Counted from the first letter of the stretch, positions 33,931 through 45,529 are shown. The stretch: 64,000 nt of DNA from Progne subis subis (GCA_022316685.1 JAKJHU010000622.1:62001-126000), one strand, 5' to 3'. Translations and numbers: made by a program. The notes: a model not told the origin generated them from the letters alone.

Positions 33931-34502
33931 TTCACAGGTCTGGGTGTGCAAAACTGCTGGAAAATGGGGATTTCTGAGCAATTCCAATGTGGAATTTTGG
34001 AGCACATTCATCCCTGGCTGTGCTGGGGATCCCTGCCAGCCCCTCTGTGCGATCAGCACGGAGCCCTGGAGCTCTGGGCAGTTTTTCCCACCACTGCTGG
34101 TGCTTCAAATTATTTTTTTTAAAAGGCCCAAATTGTTGTCTTTTGGATGAGTTGGAGAGGATTTTCCTTCTGCACTCGGTGTCTGCCAAGGATTCCCGGG
34201 GAGGGAAGTGCTGGAAGAGAAACGGGCCCGGCCTTGTCCTGCGCAGAAATCCATGAGTGGATGTGACTTCAGAGCAATTGGGGATTTTAATTGCCTGCAA
34301 ATCCCATTGTTCCCCCTCCAGACAAACCCAACCGCTGCTTTCTCGCCGGCTTCCCACACCTGGCCCAGGAGGAGGAGGAAAGGGGGGAGAGCAGGATTGT
34401 GGTGTTTGGATGTGTCTAAAATGCCGATTTTCCTGAGGTTTGGGTTGGTTTTCCACGCGTTGGGAGCTCGTCTGCAAAATCAGGCAGGGCCCAGGGAACA
34501 TT
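33931..34502. other. Unique DNA, no gene seen
   Basis: No recognisable repeat. It runs directly into the pentamer array at 34503. Confidence 0.4.
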
Positions 34503-34640
34503 TTATTCCATCCCATCCCATCCCATCCCATCCCATCCCATCCCATCCCATCCCATCCCATCCCATCCCATCCCATCCCATCCATCCCATCCCATCCCAT
34601 CCCATCCCATCCCATCCCATCCCATTCCATCCCATCCCAT
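34503..34640 (+). repeat. (CCCAT)n pentamer array on a CR1 tail
   Basis: About 27 copies of CCCAT, with two CCATT changes near 34622 and 34637 and a 4-bp slip at about 34580. It directly abuts the 3' end of the minus-strand CR1 at 34646, so on the minus strand the element reads CR1, then GGGAGGGAATGGGATGGG. This is the same pentamer as at 5485-6786 and 50103-50369. Confidence 0.95.
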
Positions 34641-34645
34641 TCCCT

Positions 34646-34955
34646 CCCAGTGCCCCAGTGTCCAGCCTGGCCTTGGGCACTGCCAGGGATCCAGGGGCAG
34701 CCACAGCTGCTCTGGGAATTCCATGCAGCCCCTGCCCACCCTCCCAGGGAACAATTCCTGATTGCCAATCTCCCATGCGGCGCTGCCCTCTGGCACTGGA
34801 AGCCATTCCCTGTGTCCTGGTCCCTCCAGCCCTTGTCCCCAGTCCCTCTGCAGCTCTCCTGGAGCCCCTTTAGGCCCTGCCAGGGGCTCGCAGCTCTCCC
34901 TGGAGCCTTCTCCTCTCCAGGGGAGCACCCCCAGCTCTCCCTGTAATAAAATTAA
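34646..34955 (-). mobile_element. CR1 LINE 3' fragment
   Basis: Inverted copy of the window-start CR1 block, extended 5' by a further 100 bp or so of CR1 ('CTCCAGGAGAGCTGCAGAGG' and 'GAAGGCTCCAGGGAGAGCTG' on the minus strand). The usual 3' terminus is replaced by the (ATGGG)n array, which starts right after 'CTGGACACTGGGGCACTGGG'. Confidence 0.9.
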
Positions 34956-35316
34956 TAACACTTTATAGATGTTATTATGAATTTGGAATTATTTGGAAAC
35001 AGCTGAGACCCAAAGATTGGAAGTTTTGCACTCTCGGGCTCCTCTGAGGTTCTGCTCTCTTCCTGCCAAGCACAGAAATCTCCCCAAAGCGCTCGGAACC
35101 CTTTTGGAATTTGGTGCCCAACCTCCCCTCCCTGAGCTGCCCCAGGATGGTGCAAACCGGGATTTGCGATGTTTTATGGAAGGTGGATTTTCCCTTCTCA
35201 TTTCCAGTAAAAGCCTCAGTTCTGGCGCCGCTCTGGTTCTAAGTTTTCAAGCTGGGTCTGTGTGTCCAGGCGCCTTTCCCACCCTGTGCCAGCCAAGCAG
35301 AATTGTCTTGCAGAAA
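34956..35316. other. Unique DNA, no gene seen
   Basis: Nothing recognised. Confidence 0.4.
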
Positions 35317-35780
35317 ACAGGAAAGGCTGGGAAATACCTGACATTTATTTCAAAATATAAATATAAATATAAATATAAATATAAATATAAATATAGATAT
35401 AAATATAAATATAAATATAAATATAAAAATGTATTTAAGTATAAAGAAAAACAGGAAAGGCTGGGGAATACCTGACATTTATTTCGAAATATAAATATAA
35501 ATATAAATATAAAAATGTATTTAAGTATAAAGAAAAAACAGGAAAGGCTGGGAAATACCTGACTTTTTTTCAAAATATAAATATAAATATAAATTATAAA
35601 TATAAATATAAATATAAATATAAATATATAAATGTATTTAAGCATAAAGAAAAACAGGAAAGGCTGGGAAATACATGACATTTATTTCAAAATATAAATA
35701 TAAATATAAACACAAATATAAATATAAATATAAAGTATAAATATAAATGTATTTAAGTATAAAGAAAAACAGAAATGTAA
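35317..35780 (+). repeat. Compound array: 45-bp block plus (ATAAAT)n
   Basis: A block 'ACAGGAAAGGCTGGGAAATA' plus 'CCTGACATTTATTTC' occurs at 35318, 35451, 35539 and 35654. Each is followed by a variable (ATAAAT)n stretch and then 'GTATTTAAGTATAAAGAAAA'. The period therefore varies (133, 88 and 115 bp) because the inner hexamer changes length while the outer block stays fixed. A repeat within a repeat, copied as one unit. Confidence 0.92.
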
Positions 35781-35964
35781 GTAGAAAATGATATCTACGT
35801 AAAATATGTTTATACAAATATATAAACATATAAACCTATAAAATATAAGTATATAAAACAAAACAAAAACGAAATGAAGACACAAATACAAATTTAAATG
35901 AAAACAGAAATGAAATAAGAATTAAAAAAAAATAAATATGAATGTGGCATAAATAAGAAAAAAT
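35781..35964. other. AT-rich non-periodic DNA
   Basis: A-rich sequence with ATATAAA and AAATAAG words. Confidence 0.5.
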
Positions 35965-36062
35965 AGAAAATAGAAATAGGAAATAGAAATAGAAATAGAA
36001 ATAGAAATAGAAATAGAAATAGAAATAGAAATAGAAATAGAAATAGAAATAGAAAATAAAAA
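35965..36062 (+). repeat. (AGAAAT)n hexamer microsatellite
   Basis: About 15 units of AGAAAT with a few ATAGGAA and AATAAA interruptions at the ends. Confidence 0.95.
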
Positions 36063-36858
36063 TAAAATAAATCCCACTGCTCCTTGACTCCTTTTTATAA
36101 TTTTAATAACCACCTGTGTGACCTATAGGATGCTGATGCTAACAAGTCTCTTCTTCAGGAGATTCACCTTCCCAAGCCCAAGAAGCTGGGAATTAACTGC
36201 AGAAATTCCTTTTCCTTTGTCCAGGGCTGCCTTTTGCCCCAAGCCAAACTTGTCTGAAATCCCTCTCAGCCCCGGTATTTCCAGGCTCTCCCCATCTGCT
36301 GCCTCCAGCAGGATTGACAGAAGCGAGCTCGGCTCCTGATTTCCTCCCCATTTCAGTGACAAACTGATTCAGCACAGAGGCTTTCAAAAATTCCCCAAAT
36401 CTTCTCCAAATCCAGCCAGGGCCTGGATTTTTTTCCCCCCCCTTTTTTTATTTTCCTTTTTCAAACTGCTCAAAGGGATTTGCCCTAGGGTGGGTGACAC
36501 CCCCTGAGCACGCTCAGGGAAATGCAGATTTTAGCTGCGGGGAGAAGCAGAAATCTTTCATCTTTTAAGGATTTTCTTCCTCGTGCCACCCCGACAGCCA
36601 CCACCAGAAAGTTTTGGGTCTTGCCCCCGGTTAAAAATGACGGGAGGGTTTTGCAGCGCTCGTTTTAAACCGATTTTTTTAATGTTTATTTTTTCCACTT
36701 TGGAGACTTCCATGGACGAGGGAGAGATGAGCAAAGAGATCCCAAAGTTTCCCGTCCTCGTGGAGAGCCTCCGCCAGCTCCAGGAGGGAAGGATGGGGCT
36801 GTGCCTCTGCTCCCAGCACCACCAAATCTGGGCTTTCCTGCCTTTTGGAGTCATTTTC
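36063..36858. other. Unique DNA, no gene seen
   Basis: Pyrimidine-rich run at 36428-36458. Otherwise unique sequence; open frames are not supported by splice signals that I can see. Confidence 0.4.
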
Positions 36859-37517
36859 TGTCGGGGAGCTCTGGGGAGCTTCCCCAACATTCAGGTGGTT
36901 TCAGGGTCTTTTTCCCCCCTGCACAGCTCCGAGCCAAGCCGAAGGAAGAGACGGAGTCTTCAGGTGTAGATTTCTCAAGGTTGCATTTTTCGTTTATTGT
37001 TTCTTCTCTTTACAAATTTCTCACAGTCCAACAAGATGTTTGCAGCTGTATGGACTGCTCACGTCTCCCCCCGAGCTGGGGCAGTCCTTAATCTTTTATA
37101 CTAATTACTACGTGTTCGTTATTTACTATTTCTTACTAATGTCTATCACTATTACTAAAAAGGTCATCTATACACTGACCCAATCCTCACTAACTGCTTT
37201 GTGCCACCGTCACTGCAGAAATGGAGTGAGAATGAAGGAGAAGGAAGAAGAAGGAGACAACGCCCCAAATTCTCCATCTTGTCCCCATTCACTCCAATGC
37301 TATGAACCTAAAATTACTGTTTTTTCACTCTGTGATAAACTAAACTACTATTTTTCACACTCCCATGGCCTGCAAACCCTCTCTCAGTTTAGGAAGTTTT
37401 TCCCATGGACTGAGATCAAATCCAGTGTCTCTCTGAGCTCTGGGCTGTGGTCCCAGACCCCCCTGCCCAGGTCTGTGACCCTCCAGGGCAGCCAAAGGAA
37501 TGTCCTGGACTCCAACA
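36859..37517 (-). mobile_element. Solo LTR, family B, copy 3, inverted
   Basis: 659 bp beginning TGTCGG and ending CCAACA on the plus strand, flanked by a perfect 6-bp duplication, attttc (36853-36858 and 37518-37523). On the minus strand it carries TATAAAA (37094-37100 inverted) and a polyadenylation signal. It aligns throughout with 24383-25028. Insertion in both orientations, each with its own target duplication, shows independent events. Confidence 0.95.
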
Positions 37518-37539
37518 ATTTTCCTCCATTTTTGGGTAA

Positions 37540-37974
37540 TATTCCTGCTTTTTTTTTTTTTTTTTTTTTTTGGTCATTTTCCTGCTTCCTTCAGGGTCAT
37601 TTAAAGACTTCTTTTTGTGTCATTTTCCTGCATTTTTAGGTCGTTTGCCTGCATCTTTTTAGGGGTCATCTTCCTGCATTTTAAATATTTTTCTTTCATT
37701 GTTTAGGGGTTGTTTTCCTGCATTTTGGGGTCATTTTCCTGCATCTTTTTTTGGGGTCATTTTCCTGAAGTTTAGGGTAATTTTCCTGCATATATTATTT
37801 TGGGGAGGGGGGTTGTTTTCCTGTATATTTTTTGGATCATTTTCCTTCATCTTTTTTGGGGCGTAATTTTCCTACATTTTGGGATCATTTTCCCGCATCC
37901 TTTTTTTTTTTTTTTTTTTTGGGTCATTTTCCCACATCTCTTTTATGTCATTTTCCTGTACCTTTTTTGAGTAA
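37540..37974 (+). repeat. Degenerate flank of the 21-bp array
   Basis: Loose repeats of 'TTTTCCTGCAT' and 'GGGGTCATTTTCCTGC' at irregular spacing of 20-40 bp, with T runs at 37551-37571 and 37899-37920. It looks like the older, worn edge of the regular array that follows. Confidence 0.8.
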
Positions 37975-38815
37975 TTTTCCTGCATTTTTGGGTGGTTTTC
38001 CTGCGTTTTTGGGTGGTTTTCCTCCATTTTTGGGTCCTTTTCCTGCATTTTTGGGTGGTTCTCCTGCATTTTTGGGTGGTTCTCCTCCATTTTTGAGTGG
38101 TTCTCCTCCATTTTTTGGTGGCTTTCCTCCATTTTTGGGTGGTTCTCCTCCATTTTTGGGTGGTTTTCCTGCATTTTTGGGTGGTTCTCTTCCATTTTTG
38201 GGTGGTTTTCCTGCGTTTTTGGGTGGCTCTCCTGCATTTTTTGGTGGCTTTCCTCCATTTTTGGGTGGTTTTCCTGCATTTTTGGGTGGTTTTCCTGTAT
38301 TTTTTGGGTGGTTTTCCTGCATTTTTGGGTGGTTCTGCTCCATTTTTGGGTGGTTTTCATGCATTTTTGGGTGGTTCTCCATTTTTAGGTGGTTTTCCTC
38401 CATTTTTGGGTGGTTTTCCTGTGTTTTTGGGTGGTTCTCCTCCATTTTTGGGTGGCTCTCCTGCATTTTTGGGTCCTTTTCCTGTGTTTTTGGGTGGTTC
38501 TCCTGCATTTTTGGGTCCTTTTCCTGTGTTTTTGGGTGGTTCTCCTCCATTTTTGGGTGGCTCTCCTGCATTTTTGGGTGGTTTTCCTCCATTTTTGGGT
38601 GGCGCTCCTGCATTTTTGGGTCCTTTTCCTGTGTTTTTGAGTGGTTCTCCTCCATTTTTTGGTGGCTTTCCTCCATTTTTGGGTGGTTTTCCTGCACTTT
38701 TGGGTGGTTTTCCTGCATTTTTGGGTCTTTCTCCTGAGTTTTTGGGGGGTTTTCCTCCATTTTTGGGTGGTTTTCCTGCGTTTTTGTTTGGTTTTCCTGC
38801 GTTTCCTGGCTCGCT
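37975..38815 (+). repeat. 21-bp minisatellite, ~40 copies
   Basis: Unit TTTTTGGGTGGTTTTCCTGCA cut as needed, with alternatives CTCC or TTCC, CCTCCAT or CCTGCAT, CCTGTGT or CCTGCGT, and GGTCC for GGTGG. Compound variants (GGTCCTTTTCCTGTGT followed by GGTGGTTCTCC) recur at about 38480, 38514 and 38605. As 21 is a multiple of three, every frame stays open on both strands; the apparent proteins are seven-residue repeats with no independent support. Confidence 0.95.
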
Positions 38816-39429
38816 TTCCCCATCCCCAGGGGAGCTGCTGCTGTCCCTGCTGCTGGAAGGACACGCTGGTGCTGGGACAGCCCGGGCAGGTGACAGGGAT
38901 CAGCTGCTGCCTCCAGCTATTCTTAGTGCCAGGAACTGCTATTTTTACTCGGAGCAGCAGCGAGCCCGGCACCTCCAACGCGTGACAACGCGCTCCTTTT
39001 AAAGAGGTTCAATTAATTTCTGCGTTAGGAAGAATTTAAATTCAATTATTTAAAAGAGAGGGGGACCTCTTCAGCGCTGCCAGCTCTCCAGTTCCTCCTC
39101 ATTCCCGGTGTTTTTCCTGCTTTTACGTGGAGAATCCAGAGCTTCGCTCCCCAAAGCCAACGCGGGCAGCTTTGGGCACTCGAGGAGCAGAGCTTCTGCC
39201 TAATTAAAACTTCCCAATTTGGTGTTTGGAGAGCAACAAACCACTGGCAGAGCCCTGCAAAGGATGGAACTCAAAGGAACACAAGGGAGAAAATGAATAT
39301 TTTACTGTGGGAATGTGCAGGGGGAGCTTCCAGAACCTCTGGAGCTGAGGTCAGGCTTTGATGTGCCTTAGTGACGGGTTTTTACTCCTCATTGAGCTCT
39401 GGTGAGTTCATTGGGTTTAAAACTTTATT
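38816..39429. other. Unique DNA, no gene seen
   Basis: Nothing recognised. Confidence 0.4.
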
Positions 39430-39610
39430 ATTATAGATTTAGGGAATGTCCTGAGTGGACCCACAGGGTGATCCAGTCCAGCTCCTGCATCCCAAGAATC
39501 CCAGCCTGGGCATCCCTGGAGCGGTGTCCAAAGGCTCCTGGAGCTCTGGCAGCCTCGGGGATCCTTGGACACCTCAGGAGTTCCTTGGCTTGGGGTTTAA
39601 ACCTGGCTGG
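39430..39610 (-). mobile_element. CR1 LINE 3' fragment
   Basis: Inverted CR1 terminus of another subfamily: 'AGTGGACCCACAGGGTGATC', 'CAGTCCAGCTCCTGCATCCC', 'GGCATCCCTGGAGC', 'GGCTCCTGGAGCTCTGGCAG'. The same words recur at 42410-42690. Confidence 0.85.
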
Positions 39611-40447
39611 GGCAATATTAGGATGGGAATCTCCAATATTTTATTAATATGAAAACGTGGTTTCCTGAGATATGAAACGGCTCCAGCCCACCTTTGCCCA
39701 AAATCCATCCTCACCCTCCCGAGAGTTTCACACTCTTCAGATTTTCAACCTCCCAGCAGAGGAGCTCCAGGGAAATGGTTTGAGCAGGGAATGGGAGGAA
39801 GGCACCTGAATAAAGACCACAAACAGCTGGGCCAGAGCCCTGGAAAAGATTCGGTGTAATGTGAATTTTGAACCCATCCTGCCAGCTCATCTTTTGCCCA
39901 CTCCTGGCTGCTTTCCCCCTGTTTATTTCCAACCCTATTTTCTCTATTTTTGGATCTAATTTCCCTGGATAACATTCCTGAGGTACCTGTGAAACCCCTG
40001 CCTTCCTTTGCCGCGTTTCCTTGTCCCTTGTGTGAGTTTATTGACAAACGGCTGCACCCACCCCCTCCCTTTGTCAGATTTATCGAACAGTTAAGTTTTC
40101 CTTTGAGTAACAAAAACAACCCAGAAAAAACACCCCAAATCCTGCCCTGAGGCGTTTTTCCCTTTTTGCAGAAGGTCACCAGGGACAGTTTGGTTTTCCT
40201 GCTGGATAAAAAATCCTCTGGAGAAGTTTGTGCAGTTCAAGGGAAAAACGAAACAACGCTGGGAAACAAAAGGTGTGGTGGCACTGGAAGACAGGAATAT
40301 CCTGTTTAATCCTCATGATTTTTATCCAGGGATATTGATAATGAGGGGTTGTTTTAGTGTGAGGCTCATCCGTGGCTGTGGCCCCTCTGCTGATTCTCAG
40401 GACTTAATATTGCAAATTAAGTGTGCATTAATGAATTATTTCAGAAA
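39611..40447. other. Unique DNA, no gene seen
   Basis: Nothing recognised. Confidence 0.4.
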
Positions 40448-40620
40448 TCCCACTGGAATCATGGAATCAGAACGGTTTGTGTTGGAAATCCCATCGAGTG
40501 CCGCCCCTGCCGTGGACAGGGACCACTTCCACCATCCCAGGCTGCTCCAAGCCCTGCCCAGCCTGGCCTTGGGCACTGCCAGGGATGGGATCAGCTTCCC
40601 TGGGATGCAGGATCAACATC
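40448..40620 (-). mobile_element. CR1 LINE 3' fragment
   Basis: Inverted CR1: 'GAATCATGGAATCAGAACGG' is the 3' terminus, then 'CGTGGACAGGGACCACTTCC', 'CATCCCAGGCTGCTCCAAGC' and 'AGCCTGGCCTTGGGCACTGC'. No coding capacity. Confidence 0.88.
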
Positions 40621-42409
40621 TGTTCTAAATTTAAACACAACTCAGCGATCCTGCGTGGAATCACTGCCGTTGCAGCGCTTTGAATGAACTCATGAGAAAG
40701 AGCGAGGTACAAAAAGAATCTCCATTTCCCGGGGATTTTTTTTTCCCCTGGAATTTGCTGGAGAAGACACAGAACCCAGAATTCAAGGAAAGTGTTGAGG
40801 AGTTTGGGGGGCTCTGGGTGGGAGCCCAGGAGCTGCCACCCTTGGGGACAACAAAGGGACGTGGGCACAGCTGGGTGAGGGACACTCAGGGACATCCCAG
40901 CACTTGGAGCACTTGGACTGTGGGATTTTAGAATTATTTGTGTGGATGTGGGGAATCGGGCTGGTGTTTTGGGGTCTCTCCTTCGAGGCAGCAGCTCGGG
41001 GCTGTTCCTGTGTTCCCTGGGAATAAATGGATTTGTGGAATGAGGCTCCAGAGGCTCTGGCAGGGGAGAGCTGGGGGGGATCTGGTGAGGAAGAGGTCTG
41101 GGTGTGAGTGTGGGGGTCACGAGGGACCTGTCAGGACACTGGGATGGGGATCCAGCCCCAGCAGTGCCACTCCCTGGGGCAGGGACGTGATGGACAAACA
41201 GCTCCTGGATGGCCACACTGGGAATTTCCTGCCACGTGAAATCCATGGGATTCCTGCTTTTTTCCGGCATTGCTGGTGGCGGTTCCCATCTCCGGGTGCA
41301 GTGACAGGAGGGCACCCCCACCTTTTAACAGGTGTTTCCACATTAGGAAAAGAGTTTCAGTTTCACCCCTGAACTTTTAAGGAAGAAGAACCAGAAACTT
41401 CTATTCTCTCACCATAATTGCCCCAGTGCCAGGACAAAGGCACCAGTTGGATCCTTGGGCTGTTCCTCAAGGAGTGTCGCTGTTCTCTATTGGGCAGCGT
41501 GCAAAAATCCCTCCTGGACCCTTGAATACACAAGAGAGAGCACCGAGTGTCTCGGGGCTTTTCGGGGTGTCTGAGCAGGTGCAAGAGACCTCCCTGCACT
41601 GTGCACGGCTTTTACTCTTTTGTTTTGTACATTTTTGTTATTTTCGCTTTAATTGAAACCTTTTTGCTTTCCCAAACTCCTCCGATCTTGTCGCCTCGCT
41701 AATTATTCTTAAGCCATTTCTGGGAAGTTGCTGGCAGCCCTCAGAGTTTGATGAATCTTCGTGGCGCTGATAACAGAGCACGCAGAAATTCATCAGCTGC
41801 CAGCACAGGATTGTGTTCAATGCCTCTGGAATATCCCCTGGAATATCCAGGGAGGAGACTCCAGCCCCTCTCTGGTTTTTATTCAGCGCTCAGTCGCTGG
41901 GAAGATTTTCCTGCTGTGCCCAATCCAGCTGCATTTCAGGGTCCTGGCAGCACCACAGATCCAGGGAAGGAAAGGGAGACCCAGGAGCTGCCAGAGACCC
42001 CAGCAGCGCTGCATTTCCCGTGTCCAAGCCATGTAATCCCGGCCCTGGCACTGCTGGAGGCCGTTCCCAGCTCCAGGTCAGTTCAGGAGGGGTCCCAGCA
42101 CAGAGCTTCCTGCAGCCCCTCAGGCTCTGGGATGGGGCTGGGAATGTGGCAGGGGGAGGGAAAAGCTCTTCCCATCGTTTTTCTGTTAACCCTGAATTTC
42201 GGAAATGTTTTCTTTCCTATTGCTGTCAACACAGGGAATACAGTGGGGCAGAGCTGTGAGGTGACAAAGGGAATCACACCTGGAATTACAGAACTTAAAA
42301 AAAAAAAAAAAAAATCTCTATAATTCTAACTGAAAATGCTATTATTGTCTTGTTCTCAGTAAATCAAATAGCTTTTGATCAAGGGCTGAGAGGTGCCAAA
42401 GGGAATTAC
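40621..42409. other. Unique DNA, no gene seen
   Basis: No gene recognised. A run at 42297-42313. The phrase 'AAAGGGAAT(C/T)ACACCTGGAATTA' occurs twice, at about 42267 and 42399, a small local duplication bracketing the A run. Confidence 0.4.
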
Positions 42410-42690
42410 ACCTGGAATTAGAGAATCATGGACTATTCTGAGCTGGAATGTCCACAGGGATTGTGGATTCCAGCTCCTGCCCAGACCCCAGCAATCCCCC
42501 CTGTGCATCCCTGGAGCGCTGTCCCAAGGCTCCTGGAGCTCTGGCAGCCTCGGGGCCGTGCCCATTCCCTGGGGAGCCTGGGCAGTGCCAGCACCTCTGG
42601 GGGAAGAACCTTTCCCTGCTCTGCAGCCTGAGCCTGCCCTGGCCCAGCTCCAGCCGAGCCCAGAGCAGGGATCGGAGCTGTCCCTGCTCG
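42410..42690 (-). mobile_element. CR1 LINE 3' fragment
   Basis: Inverted CR1: 'AGAGAATCATGGACTATTCT', 'ATTCCAGCTCCTGCCCAGAC', 'GTGCATCCCTGGAGCGCTGT', 'AGCTCTGGCAGCCTCGGGGC', 'GGGAGCCTGGGCAGTGCCAG' and 'CTCTGGGGGAAGAACCTTTC'. One of the longest CR1 pieces in the window, about 280 bp. Confidence 0.92.
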
Positions 42691-43339
42691 ATCAGTTCAA
42701 TGTGACTTTTTCAGTGAATTCAGAGCTGGACCAGACTTAGAAGCTCCAAAAATCCATCAGAAATTGAGATAAAGGGAAAAAATAAATCCCAGCTGGCTCC
42801 GTGTTCCCAGCACTGAAACTCCAGCGAACGTCCAGCTCGAGTGTGCAAAGATGCATCCTGGGCCGCTGGACACCATTTGGAATTTAACTGGGATATTTTC
42901 TCAATCCAAGCAGGATGTGATCAGGAATAACAAGCGCAAGGAAACTGTGAGATCTCACCTGGGATATTTCACAGTTGTGTTGTTCTGTTCCTGCTAAACC
43001 AAACAGAGCAGGGGCCTCGTTTATCTCAGGAGAAGAGTCGCTGCCAAATCTGCTTCCAGTCTTTTCCTTACACCCGGAATCCGTTCCCTGAACCCCTCCC
43101 TGAGGGAAAACTGGGCTCAGGAGCAGCTGGTCTGTCCTAGCTGCAGCTCTGGCTTTGGTTTAGGCTGGGCTTGACTTTGGCTTTCACAGCCCAGTTGCTT
43201 CCCGTGCTGAGGTGGGTGTTTATTCCTGACAAAACCTGGGGGTTTTTTGTTTCCTCCATGAGTTTTAGCAATTTTTAATTCCATAATTTCCTGGATAGGT
43301 TTAAGAAGGACTGACTTCAGCTCTCTGCTCCCAATGCTG
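42691..43339. other. Unique DNA, no gene seen
   Basis: Nothing recognised. Confidence 0.4.
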
Positions 43340-43865
43340 TTTCTAAAGCCTTTTCCCTTTTTCCTTCTTCCCTTTCTCCTTCTTCCCTTTCCCCTTCTTC
43401 CCTTTCCCTTTCCCTTTCCCTTTCCCCTTCTTCCCTTTCCCTTTCCCTTTCCCTTTCCCTTTCCCTTTCCCTTTCCCTTTCCCTTTCCCTTTCCCTTTCC
43501 CTTTCCCTTTCCCTTTCCCTTTCCCTTTCCCTTTCCCTTTCCCTTCTCCTCCTCCTCCTCCTCCTCCTCCTCCTCCTCCTCCTCCTCCTTCTCCTTCTCC
43601 TTCTCCTTCTCCTTCTCCTTCTCCTTCTCCTTCTCCTTCTCCTTCTCCTTCTCCTTCTCCTTCTCCTTCTCCTTCTCCTTCTCCTTCTCCTTCTCCTTCT
43701 CCTTCTCCTTCTCCTTCTCCTTCTCCTTCTCCTTCTCCTTCTCCTTCTCCTTCTCCTTCTCCTCCTCCTTCTCCTCTTTTCCCTTTTCCCTTTTCCTTTT
43801 TCCCTTTTCCCTTTTCCCCTTTCCTTTCTTTCCTTTCCCTTTCCTTTTTCCCTTTTCCCTGCTTG
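43340..43865 (+). repeat. Polypyrimidine tract: (CCCTTT)n, (CTC)n, (CTTCTC)n
   Basis: Over 500 bp with almost no purine on the plus strand, in ordered blocks: mixed CCCTTCTT (43352-43440), (CCCTTT)n to about 43543, (CTC)n to about 43588, (CTTCTC)n to about 43765, then CCCTTTT words. Long homopurine-homopyrimidine mirror repeats of this kind are known to form triplex (H-DNA). Confidence 0.97.
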
Positions 43866-45174
43866 CTTTAATTTTCTTTGCAGCCTCTAACTCACTTTGT
43901 CGTTGTTATTTTTATAACACCATTCCCCAATCCTTGAGATCCAGCTTACTTTGGGATTCTTTCTTTTTCTCCTTCTTTGGGTTTCTTTCCTTTTAACTTC
44001 CTTTGGGATCCTTTATTTTTGCCCTTTTTTGCTTTTTCTCTGCTCATTTCTTGCATCTTCTGAGAGAGATTTAATCCACTTTGTCTGGAGCTTTCCTGCA
44101 TCACCTCCTATTTTTCCAGAATGCAAATTCCTGCTAATTTTACACCCAATGCTGAAGAAATTCATCCTCTCTGTTCCCAACCTTAAGCTAATCTAAACAG
44201 AAGGGTGTGGGTTTTTTTGTTTGTTTGTTTGTTTGTTTGTTTTTTAAACTAGAGATTTTCCCTTGAACCAAAGGCCCATTTTATTGTTTTCTGGTTTTAT
44301 TCTTAATTTAGTTGATAAATTTAAATAATTCCTTATTGGCACGAGGCACCCGGGACTGGGAATGCCCGAGGGCAACTGGGGGGTCTCTAATTTCCAATTT
44401 CCTGCTCTCCCTGTGCATCCCAGGCCCCTCTTGGGGCTGATTCCTCATCCCACCCTTGGGGAGCTGGGAGTTGTGGTCTGACAGCGTTCCTGGGAGAGGC
44501 TCTTCCTGCCGGGAAAGGCCAAGGATCACCCCCTGGATGAGGAAAAGGGGAATAGAAGAAAACAGAAATGTTCTGTGATAAAACAGCGCCACTGGGACAG
44601 ATTCCAGCTGGAGGATCCTGCAGAGCCAAATGTGCCCCAAAATTCGATGGAATGGGTGCCCTGGGATAATTTTTTGGGAAGAGGAGGAGCGGTGGGACCT
44701 CTCCAGGACAGAGCGGAGAATTTCTTCCCCTCGGGTTCCCAGCCAGGCATCTCCAAACCCCCCGAGTGCCGTGCCCTTGAGCTCCATAACCAATTAATTA
44801 TTCCTGCAATGGATATTTCCATTAATTTCTTTAGTTTCTGCTTCCCCAGGAGCTGTTTAGCTGGGAATCAAACAGCTATTCCCTGACAAATAACAGGGAT
44901 TTCTGTTATTTATTCTAAACGTCAATTCTTGGTGTGAACCAGAGACGTGGGGTTTTGTTATCCCATCCCAAGGAATTCAAGGAGTTCCTAAGGACTGGCC
45001 ATGTCTCTCACTGGACCAGCTGCTGAGACTGATAAAAATAAGCCTGGTTTTAGGCAAGCTGGGCAATTAATTCCAGTTTTAATCAGCTGGTTTAATAGAG
45101 ATCCAAATTCTTCCACACTTGAACTCCCCTGTGTGCTGGTCACTGCTTGATACCAATATCAAATGCATATTTCT
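43866..45174. other. Unique DNA with a short (GTTT)n at 44213-44240
   Basis: No gene recognised. Confidence 0.4.
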
Positions 45175-45300
45175 GGTGTAAATAATCAATATTTCGGGCC
45201 AGCTCTCAGAGCTCAGTGTTTATTCAACCTTTTAAAATCCATTTTTGGAGCTCCTACCTGCGGCTGCCACTCAGCTCCTGGCTGAAGTCATTTTCTGCAG
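45175..45300 (+). repeat. Dispersed duplication, left copy (partner 45967-46095)
   Basis: Shared words in order: 'GGTGTAAATAATCAATATTT', 'CAGCTC', 'AGCTCAGTGTTTATTCAAC', 'TTTAAAATCCAT', 'TTGGAGCTCCT(A/G)CCTGCGGC' and 'CTCAGCTCCTGGCTGA'. The two copies are direct, about 795 bp apart, and differ by scattered substitutions and small indels. Confidence 0.88.
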
Positions 45301-45529
45301 GGTTAATGAGAACAAATCCTTTGAACTCCCTGCTCATTTCTGTCTGATTTGGTGCAGGGCTCTCCCTGATTGCCTTTCCAGGGAAATTGCTTATAGGAAT
45401 TATCAAGGGTTCCACTATGAAAAAGTTTGATTCAATTAATTAGAAATTCAGGACTTGGCCTTTGGCCAAAATGTAATTTGCTTTCCCCGAGCACGATTTG
45501 AAATGAAATCCTTGGGCAGGTTTTAAGCT

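Noticed and set aside
43340..43865. Protein of phenylalanine/proline and serine repeats
   Set aside because: It is a direct translation of pyrimidine microsatellites with no coding context.
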